The notes beneath the pieces are model-generated. The model saw only the letters and a list, made by a program, of their open reading frames with translations. It was not told the origin of the DNA and ran no database searches. The position numbers were made by a program, and so were the translations under genes. Of a stretch of DNA of 59,296 bases, positions 35,517 to 45,439 are shown piece after piece (the first letter of the stretch is position 1; each line of letters begins with the position of its first letter). The DNA is from Actinomycetota bacterium (lineage in GTDB: Bacteria > Actinomycetota > Aquicultoria > UBA3085 > Oleimmundimicrobiaceae): positions 1 through 59,296 of the forward strand of contig JASEGU010000006.1 of assembly GCA_030017835.1 (NCBI GenBank), read 5' to 3'.

Positions 35517-36548
35517 CTAGCGCTTCATCAGTATTTTTTCAAAGATGGCCTCATAATCATCGACCATGCGCAAGACGCTGAATCTCTCTTCGGCATACTT
35601 CCGGCAAGAGGCCGGGTCGATCTCACCCACCCGCTTAACCGCTTCTGCCATCTCATCGATATCTTTGACGATGAAACCGCTAACCCCATCCTTAACTATC
35701 TCAGGGACGCTCCCGAAGGGAAAAGCAATAACCGGCGTTCCACAAGCCATGGCTTCCGGCATGACCAGACCGAAAGGCTCGGGCCACTGAAGCGGAAATA
35801 TGAATGCTTTAGCCAGTTCTAGCAGCTCTCTTTTCTTCTTATCGGATACTTCCCCTAAAAACTTGATTTGGTCGCCATCGATGTGGGGGGCGATCATATC
35901 CTCGAAGTATTCGCTGTCGGCCCCCGGATCGACCTTGCCGGCCATGATGAGCCTGACGCCGGCCCGCTTGGCCACATCGATGGCCAGATGAGGCCCCTTG
36001 AGCGGGCTGAACCTGCTCAAAAAGACGAAGTAGTCCCCTTTATCCTTTTGAAACTTATAATGATCGGTATCGATGGCGTTATAGACGATGCCGGCATAAT
36101 TGAGCTCAGGGAGTCCGTTTTTCTGAGCCAGACTGATGGCGTTGTAGTAACAGCCGTCCTTGAACATCCTAAAAAATCTCTTATTTTGATCGGTGAAGGA
36201 GCCGTGCAGGGTGGTCAAGACGGGGGTCTTGACGATGGAGGCCATGGCTATGGCGATGTCTCCGGAATGGTTATGGATGATGTCGAACTCATCCGCCATT
36301 CGAAAGGCCTGGGTAGCATGGATTAAGTCGACCGAATGACCGCCCTTCACCATGACTTCCCTGGATGGCTTGGTATGGTAGGCCGATACAAGTTTGGCCC
36401 GGGTCTTGGAGTCACCGGTGGCAAAGAGCGTGACCTTGTGGCCCCTCTTGACGAGTTCCTCCGTCAAGAGGGAGACCACGAGTTCGATGCCGCCATATCT
36501 TAGGGGGGGCACCCTCTCCCAGACCGGTGCAAGTTCAGCGATGCGCAA
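35517..36548 (-). CDS. Family 4 glycosyltransferase
   Basis: A 343-residue GT-B fold enzyme. MRIAELAPVWERVPPLRYGGIELVVSLLTEELVKRGHKVTLFATG is the glycine-rich acceptor side; FIFPLQWPEPFGLVMPEAMACGTPVIAFPFGSVPEIV holds the E-x7-E retaining motif of GT4. LSRFSPLKGPHLAIDVAKRAG marks the donor-domain start. The sugar and acceptor are unknown. The start overlaps the apgM stop by 14 bases, and the debranching gene follows. Confidence 0.88.
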   Translation of the reverse strand: MRIAELAPVWERVPPLRYGGIELVVSLLTEELVKRGHKVTLFATGDSKTRAKLVSAYHTKPSREVMVKGGHSVDLIHATQAFRMADEFDIIHNHSGDIAIAMASIVKTPVLTTLHGSFTDQNKRFFRMFKDGCYYNAISLAQKNGLPELNYAGIVYNAIDTDHYKFQKDKGDYFVFLSRFSPLKGPHLAIDVAKRAGVRLIMAGKVDPGADSEYFEDMIAPHIDGDQIKFLGEVSDKKKRELLELAKAFIFPLQWPEPFGLVMPEAMACGTPVIAFPFGSVPEIVKDGVSGFIVKDIDEMAEAVKRVGEIDPASCRKYAEERFSVLRMVDDYEAIFEKILMKR

Positions 36549-37737
36549 ATGGTTCTCCTTTCGATAGCAATTCTCCCATGAGCTTAAAGCCGGCCGTAAC
36601 CTTTATCGGGCTCCTCTTAGCCTGAGCCTCATCGAATGAGGTGGCCCCCTCTCTCTCATCGGTTGAATCATAGACGAGAAAAGGAACCGCCTCGCTAGTA
36701 TGGGTCCTTACCGAGACCGGAGTGGGATGATCGGGGGCGATAAGAAGGCGAAAATCGCTTCCCGCCAATCCCTCAACGATCGTCTCCACCACCTTCTCGT
36801 CGAAATCTTCGATGGCCTTGACCTTGGCCTTGGCGTCTCCGATGTGGCCAGCTTCATCCGGCGCCTCGACATGAACGAAGATGAAGTCGAGATCGGCCAG
36901 GGCTCTTAAGGCATGTTCTCCTTTGGCCTTGTAGTCGGTATCGAGATAGCCGGTCGCTCCGGGCACCTTTATCACCTTGAGCCCCACGGAGCGGCCCAGA
37001 CCCATGATTAAATCTACGGCAGAAATGACCCCGCCCTTTAGGGAAAATTTATCGAAAAATGAGGGTATATCGACGGCTCTCCCTTGCCCCCAGAGCCAGA
37101 TCATATTGGCCGGTCTCTTGCCATCGGCCTGCCGCTTGAGGTTGATGGGATGTAAGGCCAGAGCATCCTTCGATGAGAGCATCAGCTCATTTAAATGTTT
37201 GACTCTGGGATCCTGTGAGAGATTATCAAGGACTAGGCCGCCGACCACATCGTGCGGAGGAGTGAAATCGATACCCTCAAAATCGCCCCTGCTTACCATG
37301 ATGTGGCGGTAGCTCAATCCCGGATAGAAACGGAGACCATCATCGGCGAAGAAATCATTCAGAGCCGAGATGAGCTCGCTCGCCTCTTCGCTCGAAATGT
37401 GACCCGCGCTGTAATCGGCTATCCTATCGTCCAGGACCGTTATCAAGTTGCAACGAAAGGCGTACTCGCCCTCTTTCAGCTCTATTCCAAGCTGGGCCGC
37501 CTCGAAAAAGCCGCGCCCGGTATGATACTTCAGCGGATCGTAGCCGAGAAGAGACATATTGGCGACATCGCTTCCGGGGTTCATGCCCCTTGGGATCGTA
37601 TCGACCGAGCCGATTATCCCGCGCTGAGCAAGAGAGTCCATGTTGGGCGCATTTGCAAACTGGAGGGGAGTCTTATCGCCAAGCTCTCTCAAGGGGTAAT
37701 CGGCCGCGCCGTCTGGCACAAGGAAGATGTATTTCAT
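36535..37737 (-). CDS. apgM: Cofactor-independent phosphoglycerate mutase, archaeal type (ApgM)
   Basis: A 400-residue enzyme that interconverts 3- and 2-phosphoglycerate. FLVPDGAADYPLRELGDKTPLQFANAPNMDSLAQRGIIG and NPGSDVANMSLLGYDPLKYHTGRGFFEA (metal site and catalytic Ser) are ApgM-specific; VHVEAPDEAGHIGDAKAKVKAIEDFDEKVV and LIAPDHPTPVSVRTHTSEAVPFL complete the alkaline-phosphatase-like core. It is not of the GpmI or GpmA type. Its product 2-phosphoglycerate is the substrate of the 2-phosphoglycerate kinase at 30 kb. A 58-bp gap separates it from thrC. Confidence 0.94.
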   Translation of the reverse strand: MKYIFLVPDGAADYPLRELGDKTPLQFANAPNMDSLAQRGIIGSVDTIPRGMNPGSDVANMSLLGYDPLKYHTGRGFFEAAQLGIELKEGEYAFRCNLITVLDDRIADYSAGHISSEEASELISALNDFFADDGLRFYPGLSYRHIMVSRGDFEGIDFTPPHDVVGGLVLDNLSQDPRVKHLNELMLSSKDALALHPINLKRQADGKRPANMIWLWGQGRAVDIPSFFDKFSLKGGVISAVDLIMGLGRSVGLKVIKVPGATGYLDTDYKAKGEHALRALADLDFIFVHVEAPDEAGHIGDAKAKVKAIEDFDEKVVETIVEGLAGSDFRLLIAPDHPTPVSVRTHTSEAVPFLVYDSTDEREGATSFDEAQAKRSPIKVTAGFKLMGELLSKGEPFAHR

Positions 37738-37795
37738 GCTGTTTCAATCTCCTGTCTTAGGGGTCTTTGGTCCTTTTTGAAAGGAGCCTCGATCT

Positions 37796-38857
37796 TTAGG
37801 GGATGGGGTCGAAGATGGCCCTCTCCACCGATTCATTGGTGGCATCGACTTCGATTATACCTCTGCTATGCTCGATGGCATTGTCCGGATCTTTGAGGCC
37901 ATGACCGGTCAGGACGGAGACGACCGTCGCACCTTGTAGGAGGGCCTTCTCTTTAACCATCTTGAGGAGGCCGGCAACCGAGGCGGCCGAAGCGGGCTCG
38001 GCGAAGATGCCCTCCTTTGCGGCTATCAGTTTATAAGCGGCGATTATCTCGTCGTCGGTGACCATGCCAATCGTTCCGCCCGACTCATCCCTTGCCTTGG
38101 TCGCCTCGTCCCACCTGGCCGGATTGCCTATGCGGATGGCGGTGGCCAAGGTCTCGGGATGTTCTATCGGATGACCGAGGACTATCGGGGCGGCCCCGGC
38201 CGCCTGAAAGCCCATCATCTTGGGCAGAGTCTTGGAGAGTCCGGCCCTCCGATACTCGTTGAACCCAGCCCAATAGGAGGTGATGTTTCCGGCGTTTCCG
38301 ACCGGTATGAAGAGATAGTCGGGGGCGCCATCGAGCTGGTCGCAGATCTCGAAGGCGGCAGTCTTCTGCCCCTCTATCCTGAATTGATTCACCGAATTGA
38401 CCAGGGTGATCGGATGTTTTTCGGTCAGAACGCGCACGATCTTTAGGGCCTGATCAAAGTTTCCATTAACCGAGAGGACCTTGGCCCCATGCATGAGAGC
38501 CTGGGAGAGCTTGCCGAGGGCTACCCCGCCTCCCGGTATCAAGACTATGCAGTCCATGCCGGCCTTGGCTGAGTAGGCAGCGGCAGAAGCTGAGGTGTTT
38601 CCAGTCGAAGCGCACATGACCGCCTTGGACCCCTCCTCTACCGCCCGGCTGATGGCCATGGTCATGCCCCTGTCCTTGAAGGAGCCGGTCGGATTGAGCC
38701 CCTCATATTTGAAGAATAACTTGAGTCCCAGCTCTTCGCTCAGATTGTTCGCGAAGATGAGCGGGGTGTTGCCCTCGCCCAAGGTTATGACCGGAGTCTT
38801 CTCGCTAACCGGCAGAAATTTTCGGTAATGCTCGATCAGGCCGGGCCACTTAACCAT
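37796..38857 (-). CDS. thrC: Threonine synthase
   Basis: A 353-residue PLP enzyme that makes threonine from O-phosphohomoserine. [22 protein letters not shown], the PLP lysine in [20 protein letters not shown], and [21 protein letters not shown] are standard, as is [16 protein letters not shown]. The length matches the short Bacillus/actinobacterial class. Its ATG overlaps the end of hom by 8 bases; hom supplies homoserine. No separate homoserine kinase is visible in this cluster. Confidence 0.95.
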   Translation of the reverse strand: MVKWPGLIEHYRKFLPVSEKTPVITLGEGNTPLIFANNLSEELGLKLFFKYEGLNPTGSFKDRGMTMAISRAVEEGSKAVMCASTGNTSASAAAYSAKAGMDCIVLIPGGGVALGKLSQALMHGAKVLSVNGNFDQALKIVRVLTEKHPITLVNSVNQFRIEGQKTAAFEICDQLDGAPDYLFIPVGNAGNITSYWAGFNEYRRAGLSKTLPKMMGFQAAGAAPIVLGHPIEHPETLATAIRIGNPARWDEATKARDESGGTIGMVTDDEIIAAYKLIAAKEGIFAEPASAASVAGLLKMVKEKALLQGATVVSVLTGHGLKDPDNAIEHSRGIIEVDATNESVERAIFDPIP

Positions 38858-40145
38858 CCTTCTTATCCTCCACCCTTATCACGTTGTATATGCCACCCAC
38901 CTCATCCAGCCCTTCGATGCCCTTAAGGGCCTTTCTGAAATTGCCCTCTTTGACCTCGTGGGTGACGAAGACTAGGTCGGCGGCATCTTCGGCCGTATCC
39001 TTCTGGATGACGCTTGCAAGGCTCACTTGGCAGTCGCCGAAGACCTTGGAGATCTTGGCCAAAACACCCGGCCTGTCCAGAGCCTTTACGCGAAGGTAAT
39101 ATCTCGACCGCATCTCTTCGGCCGGTTTCATCTTGAGATTCATGAAGCAGCCGCAGCCCGCGCGGCCGGTCGCCCCATAACTTATGTTCCTTGCAATGGC
39201 GATCACGTCGCTGACGACGGCGCTTGCAGCCGGAAGGCTGCCCGCCCCTTGACCAAAGAACATGACCTCGCCGACCGAATCGCCCTCGACGAAGATGGCG
39301 TTGTATACGCCGCCCACCGAGGCGAGAGGATGGCCCTTAGGGATCATGGTCGGGTAGACCCCTGCCTCAAGGAGGCCGGCTTCCTCTTTGGCGAGGGCGA
39401 TCAATTTTATGACGTAGCCCATCTCGCTCGCATATTCGATGTCACTTGCCGCGACGCTTGATATCCCCTGAGTAGAGACGTCATCCAACGTAAGACGACT
39501 ATTGAAGGCGATAGAGGCGAGGATCGCGATCTTGGCGGCGGCGTCCCGTCCCTCGATATCGGCGCTCGGGTCGCTCTCGGCGTAACCCCTCTCTTGCGCC
39601 TCCTTCAAAGCGTCATCGAAGGTGCAGCCGCTTTCGGCCATCTTTGTCAAAATGAAGTTGGTCGTCCCGTTGATGATGCCCATGACTTTGATGATCCGGT
39701 TGCTGGCCAGAGACTCCTTTAGGGGATGGATGATGGGAATGCCCCCGCCCACGCTGGCCTCGAAGAAGAGATCGACTCCGGACTCCTTGGCCGCCTCTAA
39801 AAGCTCTCCTCCATGGCGGCTCATCAGCTCCTTGTTGGCCGTAACCACGCTCTTTTTGGCCTTGAAGGCTCCAAGAATCATGCTCTTTGCGGGCTCGATG
39901 CCTCCGATCACCTCGACCACGATATCGATGCCGGAGTGAGCCAACAGGCCGTCCAGATCGACAAAGAGCTCCTTGTTGATCCCAAGCTTATCGGCTTTGT
40001 CGGGATTCCTGTCATAGACGGCCCTTATCTCGATATCTATCCCGGTCTTATTTTTGAAATCGCTCCGGTGGAGGGTGAGTATCTTATGGACTCCGCTCCC
40101 CACCGTGCCCAGGCCGATCAGACCGACACCTATTTTATTCTTCAT
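38850..40145 (-). CDS. hom: Homoserine dehydrogenase with ACT domain
   Basis: A 431-residue NAD(P)H-dependent enzyme of the threonine/methionine branch. [18 protein letters not shown] is the Rossmann start; [67 protein letters not shown] is the catalytic core. The C-terminal ACT domain ([23 protein letters not shown]) suggests feedback control by threonine. ATG 40145 has GGGAGAGGA upstream. Order lysA-hom-thrC is typical of Gram-positives. Confidence 0.96.
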   Translation of the reverse strand: MKNKIGVGLIGLGTVGSGVHKILTLHRSDFKNKTGIDIEIRAVYDRNPDKADKLGINKELFVDLDGLLAHSGIDIVVEVIGGIEPAKSMILGAFKAKKSVVTANKELMSRHGGELLEAAKESGVDLFFEASVGGGIPIIHPLKESLASNRIIKVMGIINGTTNFILTKMAESGCTFDDALKEAQERGYAESDPSADIEGRDAAAKIAILASIAFNSRLTLDDVSTQGISSVAASDIEYASEMGYVIKLIALAKEEAGLLEAGVYPTMIPKGHPLASVGGVYNAIFVEGDSVGEVMFFGQGAGSLPAASAVVSDVIAIARNISYGATGRAGCGCFMNLKMKPAEEMRSRYYLRVKALDRPGVLAKISKVFGDCQVSLASVIQKDTAEDAADLVFVTHEVKEGNFRKALKGIEGLDEVGGIYNVIRVEDKKDG

Positions 40146-40176
40146 ATTCCTCTCCCATCAAGCTCAAAAGGAGGTC

Positions 40177-41478
40177 TTAGAGGGACGAGTCCAGACGGAC
40201 CAGATCCTCATAACTCTCTCTCCTTATTATCACCTTTGCCGTCCCATCCTTGACCATGACCACGGCCGGACGGGGCTGCTTATTATAGTTGTTGGCCATA
40301 GTGTAGCCGTATGCTCCGGTCGCCGGGGTGCAGAGGATGTCGCCCACCTTGGGCTGGGGCAAGAGGACGTCCTTTATCAGGACGTCGCCCGATTCGCAAT
40401 GCTTGCCGACGACGGTCACCTTATGGTCGCCCTTCAAATCGGCGCGATCGGCTAAAAGGGCCTCATATACGGCCCCGTAGAGCATGGGGCGCAAGTTATC
40501 GGACATTCCGCCGTCGACGGCAAGATAAGTCCGAACGGATGGTATCTCCTTGATCGTTCCGACGGTATAGAGGGTCACTCCGGCGTTTCCGACTATCGAG
40601 CGTCCCGGCTCCACCAGTATCTTGGGGCAAGGAAGGTCTCTCTTCTTCATCTCCGCCTCGACGCCACCGACTATAGCCTCAGCATACTCCTCGATGGTGG
40701 CCGGCTCATCATCGGCCCCATATTTTATACCAAGACCGCCGCCCAGATTTAGGGCTTCGGTCAGAAAGCCGGTCTCCTTGTAGACATCTTCGGCAAAGGC
40801 GGCCACTATCTCAATCGCCTTGGCGTAGGAGTGGAGGGCAAATATCTGGGAGCCGATATGGGCATGAAGGCCGACCGGGTTCAAGTTTTTCCTCGTCAGC
40901 GTGGCCTTGATCGCCTCCATGGCCACCCCATCGGCCAGACCGAAGCCGAACTTGGAATCTATCTGGCCGGTCTGGATGAAGGTGTGAGTGGAGGGCTTGA
41001 TTCCCGGGGTGATCCTGAGCATCACGTCTTGGACCATCTCTTTCTCCTTGGCCAAGGAGTCGAGGAGGTCAATCTCGGTCATGCTGTCGACAACGATGGT
41101 CCCGACCCCCACCCTTAAGGCCAATTCGAGTTCGCCTGGTGTCTTGTTGTTGCCGTGCAGAAAGAGCCGCTCCGGTGGGAAGGCGGCCTTCTTGGCCGTA
41201 TAGAGTTCGCCGCCCGAGGCGACGTCGAGCGAAAGGCCCTCCTCTTGAATGATCTGACACATGGCGAGCGCGACAAAGGCCTTGCTCGCGAAGATCACCT
41301 CAGTATTTGAGCTGAGATCTCTAAAGGATTTCAAATACCTTCGACAGTTGTCGCGTATCATCTCCTCGTCCATAACGAAGAGGGGGGTGCCGAATTCTTT
41401 GGCCAGCTCTACTCCACTTAGGCCTCCTATTTCAAGATGGCCATCCGATCTTATCTTAGAATTTACGGGCAGAACCAT
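40177..41478 (-). CDS. lysA: Diaminopimelate decarboxylase
   Basis: A 433-residue PLP enzyme that makes lysine from meso-diaminopimelate. The PLP lysine is in EVIFASKAFVALAMCQ; GLHAHIGSQIFALHSYAKAI, LNLGGGLGIKYG, VEPGRSIVGNAGVTLYTVGTIKE, GKHCESGDVL and GAYGYTMANNYNKQPRPAVVMV are characteristic. ATG 41478 has AGGA eight bases upstream; the open frame begins 12 codons earlier. First of the lysA-hom-thrC amino acid set. Confidence 0.95.
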   Translation of the reverse strand: MVLPVNSKIRSDGHLEIGGLSGVELAKEFGTPLFVMDEEMIRDNCRRYLKSFRDLSSNTEVIFASKAFVALAMCQIIQEEGLSLDVASGGELYTAKKAAFPPERLFLHGNNKTPGELELALRVGVGTIVVDSMTEIDLLDSLAKEKEMVQDVMLRITPGIKPSTHTFIQTGQIDSKFGFGLADGVAMEAIKATLTRKNLNPVGLHAHIGSQIFALHSYAKAIEIVAAFAEDVYKETGFLTEALNLGGGLGIKYGADDEPATIEEYAEAIVGGVEAEMKKRDLPCPKILVEPGRSIVGNAGVTLYTVGTIKEIPSVRTYLAVDGGMSDNLRPMLYGAVYEALLADRADLKGDHKVTVVGKHCESGDVLIKDVLLPQPKVGDILCTPATGAYGYTMANNYNKQPRPAVVMVKDGTAKVIIRRESYEDLVRLDSSL

Positions 41479-41575
41479 AAGATCGTCCTTTCGAAGAAGA
41501 TTTTGGCGGCCCACGCTCTAACCTAGCCACGCTAAAAGAGTCTAACATAGTAAATATTACCAAGTCAAAGTGGTT

Positions 41576-42448
41576 TTATGCCAAAAGTGCCCTTATTGTG
41601 GCAAGGTTTCTTCTGTCATCCTCTTCGTCCTTTTTGGGAGTCTCCAAGATGGCGTCAAGCTCTCGAATGGCCGAGTGATTCAACAAGATCTTAAAACCAT
41701 CCAGACCGATGTGGCCCTTTCCGATATCGTCATGGCGGTCTACGCGAGAGCCGAGCGGCGCCTTGGAATCGTTGATGTGTATCAGAAAGAGCCTGCTAAG
41801 CCCAAAGGAGCTCTCGATCTCTTCGATCGTCCGCTCTATCCCCTCCTCCGCCCTGACGTCGTAGCCGGCCGCAAATCCGTGGGCCGTATCGAAGCAGACT
41901 CCAAAGGAGGGATTCCCCTCCAAACCCTCGATCATCTTGGAGAGTTCACTAAGCTCGGCGCCAAGAGAGCCCCCTTGACCTGCCGTATTTTCAAGAAGAA
42001 TCTTTGTGTCGCCCTCGATCTTAGGGATGAAGGCCTCGAGTGAGGCGACGACCCTCTCGATGCCCGCCTCGGTCCCTTGGCCCAAATGGCTTCCGGGGTG
42101 GAGGACCAGAAAGTCGGCTCCCAGTTGGCCCGCCCTGATAAGGGAGTCCTCAAAAAGGACCATCGATTTGGCGTGAACCTCTGCATCGGGTGAGGCCAGG
42201 TTGACGAGATAGGGAACGTGAACGACGAGCGGGCTTAAAGATGACGCCGCTTGGCGCACCTTGAATTCAAAGAGGTCGGCTTGGCCCAAGGGCGGGCTCT
42301 TCCAGGCCCTCGGATTGGAGGCGAATATCTGAAAGGTGTCGCAACCTAGGCTCTTTGCCCTATCGACGGCGAGATATACCTTCGGTGAGATGGAGACGTG
42401 GCAACCGATCCTCACCCACGGCAAGATCCTTACTGAAGGCCGAATCAC
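41576..42448 (-). CDS. nfo: Endonuclease IV (AP endonuclease)
   Basis: A 290-residue zinc-dependent AP endonuclease that nicks DNA 5' of abasic sites. RIGCHVSISPKVYLAVDRAKSLGCDTFQIFASNPRAWKSP, VLHPGSHLG, LLENTAGQGGSLGAEL, GVCFDTAHGFAAGYD, LIHINDSKAPLGSRVDRHDDIGKGHIGLDGF show the His, Glu and Asp zinc ligands. GTG 42448 overlaps the argS stop (GTGA), which favours coupled translation; GTG 42415 would give the more usual N-terminus. Full length. Confidence 0.93.
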   Translation of the reverse strand: MIRPSVRILPWVRIGCHVSISPKVYLAVDRAKSLGCDTFQIFASNPRAWKSPPLGQADLFEFKVRQAASSLSPLVVHVPYLVNLASPDAEVHAKSMVLFEDSLIRAGQLGADFLVLHPGSHLGQGTEAGIERVVASLEAFIPKIEGDTKILLENTAGQGGSLGAELSELSKMIEGLEGNPSFGVCFDTAHGFAAGYDVRAEEGIERTIEEIESSFGLSRLFLIHINDSKAPLGSRVDRHDDIGKGHIGLDGFKILLNHSAIRELDAILETPKKDEEDDRRNLATIRALLA

Positions 42449-44130
42449 ATCTTGTCCGGCGCAGATATGCCCAGGATGCTAAGGCAGTTTGCAATGATTT
42501 GACGGGTGGCTTCGGCCAAGATCAGCCTCGGCCCGCTTTTGGCCAGATCTTCCTCGCTAGCCGTCTCCTCATCGAAGATGACTCGGCACTTGGTGTAGAA
42601 GACGTGAAAGAGACCGGCCACTTCCTCGGCGTATTTGGTCAGACGATAGGGGGCGAGCTTGGTGGCCGAAATCTCTATCACCTCTTCGAACTCGGCAAGC
42701 TTTCTCATCAGATCGAGCTCACTCGGATGATCGAGATGAGAGAGACCGTCCCCCCTTGCAATCGCCGCTTTGACCCCCTTTTCGTCGGCAAACCTTATGA
42801 TGCTCGAGATCCTGGCGTGAGCATACTGGACGTAATAGACGGGATTGTCGGACGACCTCTTCTTGGCAAGTTCGATGTCGAAGTCGAGTGCGGTATCGGT
42901 CGACTTGGTCAGAAAGAAGTAGCGGGCGGCATCGGAACCGACCTCGGATAGGAGTTCTTCCAAGGTGACCATCTCGCCGGTCCGTTTGGACATCCTGACC
43001 GGCTCGCCCGCCCTGAGCAGGTTGACAAGCTGGCCGATGATTATCGTCAACTTATCCTTGGGATAACCCAAGGCCTCTATGGCCGCCTTAACCCTGCCCG
43101 CGTAGCCGTGATGGTCTGCTCCCCAGATGTCGATCAGACCATCGAAGCCCCTCTTAAGCTTATCCTTATGATAGGCGACATCGGCCGCAAAGTAGGTCGG
43201 TTCGCCGCTCTCGCGGATTAAAACCCTGTCCTTATCGTCGGAAAACTTGGTCGAGGCGAACCAGACGGCCCCGTTCTCCTCGTAGGTAAAGCCGGCCCTC
43301 TTGAGGTCCCAGACCGCCTCAAGGACCGCTCCCGAGCGGTGAAGTTCGCGCTCGGAAAACCAGTTATCGAAGGTGACCCCCATGTCGGAAAGGACCCGTT
43401 TAGTGTGGGTGATTACGTCCTTATAGGCGGCCTCGCCCATCTCTGTGAGACGCTCGGCCTCGTCCATCTCGACGTATCGGTCGCCATCCAACTCGATGAT
43501 ATCGGCCGCGATATCCTTGACATACTCGCCCATATAGCCCTCGGGGGGAAATTCCGCTTGGCGCCCGAAGAGCTCCAGGTATCTGGCCGTAACCGAGGCG
43601 GCAAAGATGTTCATCTGGTTGCCGTAGTCATTGATGTAGAATTCTTTGTGCACCCGGTAGCCGGCAAAGTTAAGGAGACGCGCCAACGCATCTCCGACGG
43701 CCGCCCAGCGGCCGTGACCGACGTGCATGGGGCCGACCGGATTTGCGCTCACGAATTCGATCTGGACGCTCTTTCCCCCGCCCAGTTCGACCCGGCCAAA
43801 AGATGGGCCTTTCTTTTTGATCTCCCGAAGGCACTCTCTGTACCAGTCGTCGCTTAAGAAGAAATTGATGAAACCGGGTCCGGCCGTCTCCACTCTGGAG
43901 ATGAAGTGATGTTCGCCCTTTAAGGCCTCCACCATCTCATCGGCGAGCTTCCTTGGCGATTTCTTTAAGCGTTTGGCGAGGATGAGCGCAAGGTTTGTCG
44001 CAAAATCGCCGTGACCCTTCTCTTTGGGGTGTTCTATCAGCACATCGGCCAGCTTTAAGTCATCCAGCTCTCCGGGCGGCGCAACGGTCAGGGCGGCCCG
44101 GTGGATGATATCTTTAAGTATCTCTCTCAA
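42445..44130 (-). CDS. argS: Arginyl-tRNA synthetase
   Basis: A 561-residue class I synthetase. An N-terminal Add1 domain is followed by VEFVSANPVGPMHVGHGRWAAVGDAL, which contains the HIGH-like HVGHG motif, and YINDYGNQMNIF. MSKRTGEMVTLEELLSEVG is the KMSKS-like motif, and a DALR anticodon-binding domain closes the protein (YAEEVAGLFHVFYTKCRV). Start TTG 44130 with AAAGGCG upstream. nfo follows in coupled fashion. Confidence 0.97.
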   Translation of the reverse strand: MREILKDIIHRAALTVAPPGELDDLKLADVLIEHPKEKGHGDFATNLALILAKRLKKSPRKLADEMVEALKGEHHFISRVETAGPGFINFFLSDDWYRECLREIKKKGPSFGRVELGGGKSVQIEFVSANPVGPMHVGHGRWAAVGDALARLLNFAGYRVHKEFYINDYGNQMNIFAASVTARYLELFGRQAEFPPEGYMGEYVKDIAADIIELDGDRYVEMDEAERLTEMGEAAYKDVITHTKRVLSDMGVTFDNWFSERELHRSGAVLEAVWDLKRAGFTYEENGAVWFASTKFSDDKDRVLIRESGEPTYFAADVAYHKDKLKRGFDGLIDIWGADHHGYAGRVKAAIEALGYPKDKLTIIIGQLVNLLRAGEPVRMSKRTGEMVTLEELLSEVGSDAARYFFLTKSTDTALDFDIELAKKRSSDNPVYYVQYAHARISSIIRFADEKGVKAAIARGDGLSHLDHPSELDLMRKLAEFEEVIEISATKLAPYRLTKYAEEVAGLFHVFYTKCRVIFDEETASEEDLAKSGPRLILAEATRQIIANCLSILGISAPDKM

Positions 44131-44172
44131 ATATGTTCGCCTTTCAGATTCGATTTAAGAAGCGAGCCGATC

Positions 44173-44423
44173 CTACGGCCTCTCTTCCAGGGTTACCTTG
44201 GCCGTCATTCTCTCCCTCCCCCTGAAGTAGACCACCTCGACCTGGGCTCCAACCTTCTTAGATCTTATGATGGCGACCAGATCGTCTATTGAGCCGACCG
44301 GTTCGCCCGCCATCTGAGTTACGATGTCGCCGCGCTCAAGACCGGCCTATATGGAGAAATAGAAGGTGGATCGGCCGCGGGGACCTGAAGCTCTTCTCTA
44401 TCCTTTTCGAAGGGCTCTTCCAT
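44173..44423 (-). pseudogene. HtrA/DegP-like protease remnant: N-terminus joined to PDZ tail
   Basis: From ATG 44423 (AAAGGCGG upstream) the minus strand reads MEEPFEKDREELQVPAADPP, a start typical of cytoplasmic tails of membrane HtrA proteases. After about position 44346 a different frame gives AGLERGDIVTQMAGEPVGSIDD and ends TLEERP at the TAG 44173-44175, the last half of a PDZ domain. The membrane helix, the trypsin domain and part of the PDZ are missing, and the two parts are out of frame. This is a deletion scar or an assembly join. Confidence 0.65.
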
Positions 44424-44522
44424 AAATCCGCCTTTCTTGGCTCAAGTTCAAAGTAAAAGGATAGCAAATAATGAGTTCGATTTTCAACGCGAAGGAGACA
44501 TGGGGTTGGAAGCAAAAAATGA

Positions 44523-44598
44523 TGGAGCCGACGAGCGGACTCGAACCGCTGACCTGCTCATTACGAGTGAGCTGCTCTACCTGCTGAGCTACGTCGGC
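44523..44598 (-). tRNA. tRNA-Thr (anticodon CGT)
   Basis: A 76-base cloverleaf on the minus strand. The acceptor stem is GCCGACG with CGTCGGC, the D-stem is GCTC/GAGC, and the anticodon arm is GCTCA-CTCGTAA-TGAGC with anticodon CGT, reading ACG threonine codons. The T-arm AGCGG-TTCGAGT-CCGCT is standard. CCA is encoded (44525-44523). An open frame overlapping it is spurious. Confidence 0.95.
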
Positions 44599-44626
44599 AT
44601 AAAGGCGCACCCTTAAGATCGGCCGC

Positions 44627-45439
44627 TTACTTCCTCCAAGAGGAGAGCTTTTCTACCTCGGCCAGAGCTATTTCCTGTCTGGCCCCGCTCTCCAATTCGA
44701 CCACAACCCTCTCTTTGGGTACATTGTAGTCGACGACGACTCCTCTGCCGTGCGGGCTATTGACTTCGGTTCCTCGGGCCGGCGCCCGTTTCTTGAAGTC
44801 TTTGTAGGCGCAGTGCTCATACTTGAGACAGCACATCAAACGACCGCAAACGCCAGAGATCTTCGAAGGGTTCAGGGGAAGATCCTGCTCCTTGGCCATC
44901 CTGATCGAGACCGGCTCGAAATCATTGAGAAAGAGGGTGCAGCAGAGCCTCTGACCACAGATGCCAAAGCCGCCTATCATCTTGGCTTCATCTCTGACCC
45001 CGACTTGACGCAGCTCTATCCTGGTCTTGAATATTTGGGCCAGATCCTTGACCAGCTCGCGAAAGTCGACCCGGCCGTCGGCCGTAAAATAGAAGATGAG
45101 CTTGCTTCCATCGAAGACCTGTTCCACGTCTATGAGTTTCATCTCAAGGCCGTGCTGCTCGATCTTCTTCTCGCAGGCCGTAAAGGCCTCTTCCTCCTTC
45201 TCTTTGTTCCTCTTGAGCCGGGCAAGATCGCTCTCGGTCGCCTTGCGAAGGACCGGTTTTAGAGGCTGGGTTATCTCGCCATCGCTCACCTCTTCTGGCC
45301 CCATCATGACCTGGCCGAACTCATCTCCCCGAGCGGTCGAGGCGATGACCTCGTCGCCCACTTTCAGCTCTATCCCGGCCGGATCGAAGTAGTAGACTTT
45401 GCCGGCCTCCTTGAAGGCCACTCCAACCACGATCGCCAT
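44627..45439 (-). CDS. ricT: PSP1 domain protein RicT/YaaT
   Basis: A 270-residue PSP1-domain protein. MGPEEVSDGEITQPLKPVLRKATESDLARLKRNKEKEEEAF and VDFRELVKDLAQIFKTRIELRQVGVRDEAKMIGGFGICGQRLCC are typical, with cysteine clusters CGQRLCC and CGRLMCCLKYEHC that hold Fe-S clusters in the Ric complex. In B. subtilis the protein acts in RNA maturation with RNase Y. The gene directly follows holB with overlapping stop and start, as in Bacillus. Confidence 0.92.
   Translation of the reverse strand: MAIVVGVAFKEAGKVYYFDPAGIELKVGDEVIASTARGDEFGQVMMGPEEVSDGEITQPLKPVLRKATESDLARLKRNKEKEEEAFTACEKKIEQHGLEMKLIDVEQVFDGSKLIFYFTADGRVDFRELVKDLAQIFKTRIELRQVGVRDEAKMIGGFGICGQRLCCTLFLNDFEPVSIRMAKEQDLPLNPSKISGVCGRLMCCLKYEHCAYKDFKKRAPARGTEVNSPHGRGVVVDYNVPKERVVVELESGARQEIALAEVEKLSSWRK

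Noticed and set aside
40146-40176. T-box or threonine/lysine leader before lysA, hom, thrC
   Set aside because: Intergenic gaps are too short and lack the T-box sequence.
44398-44610. A 70-residue minus-strand open frame
   Set aside because: It covers the tRNA-Thr gene; the coding look is accidental.
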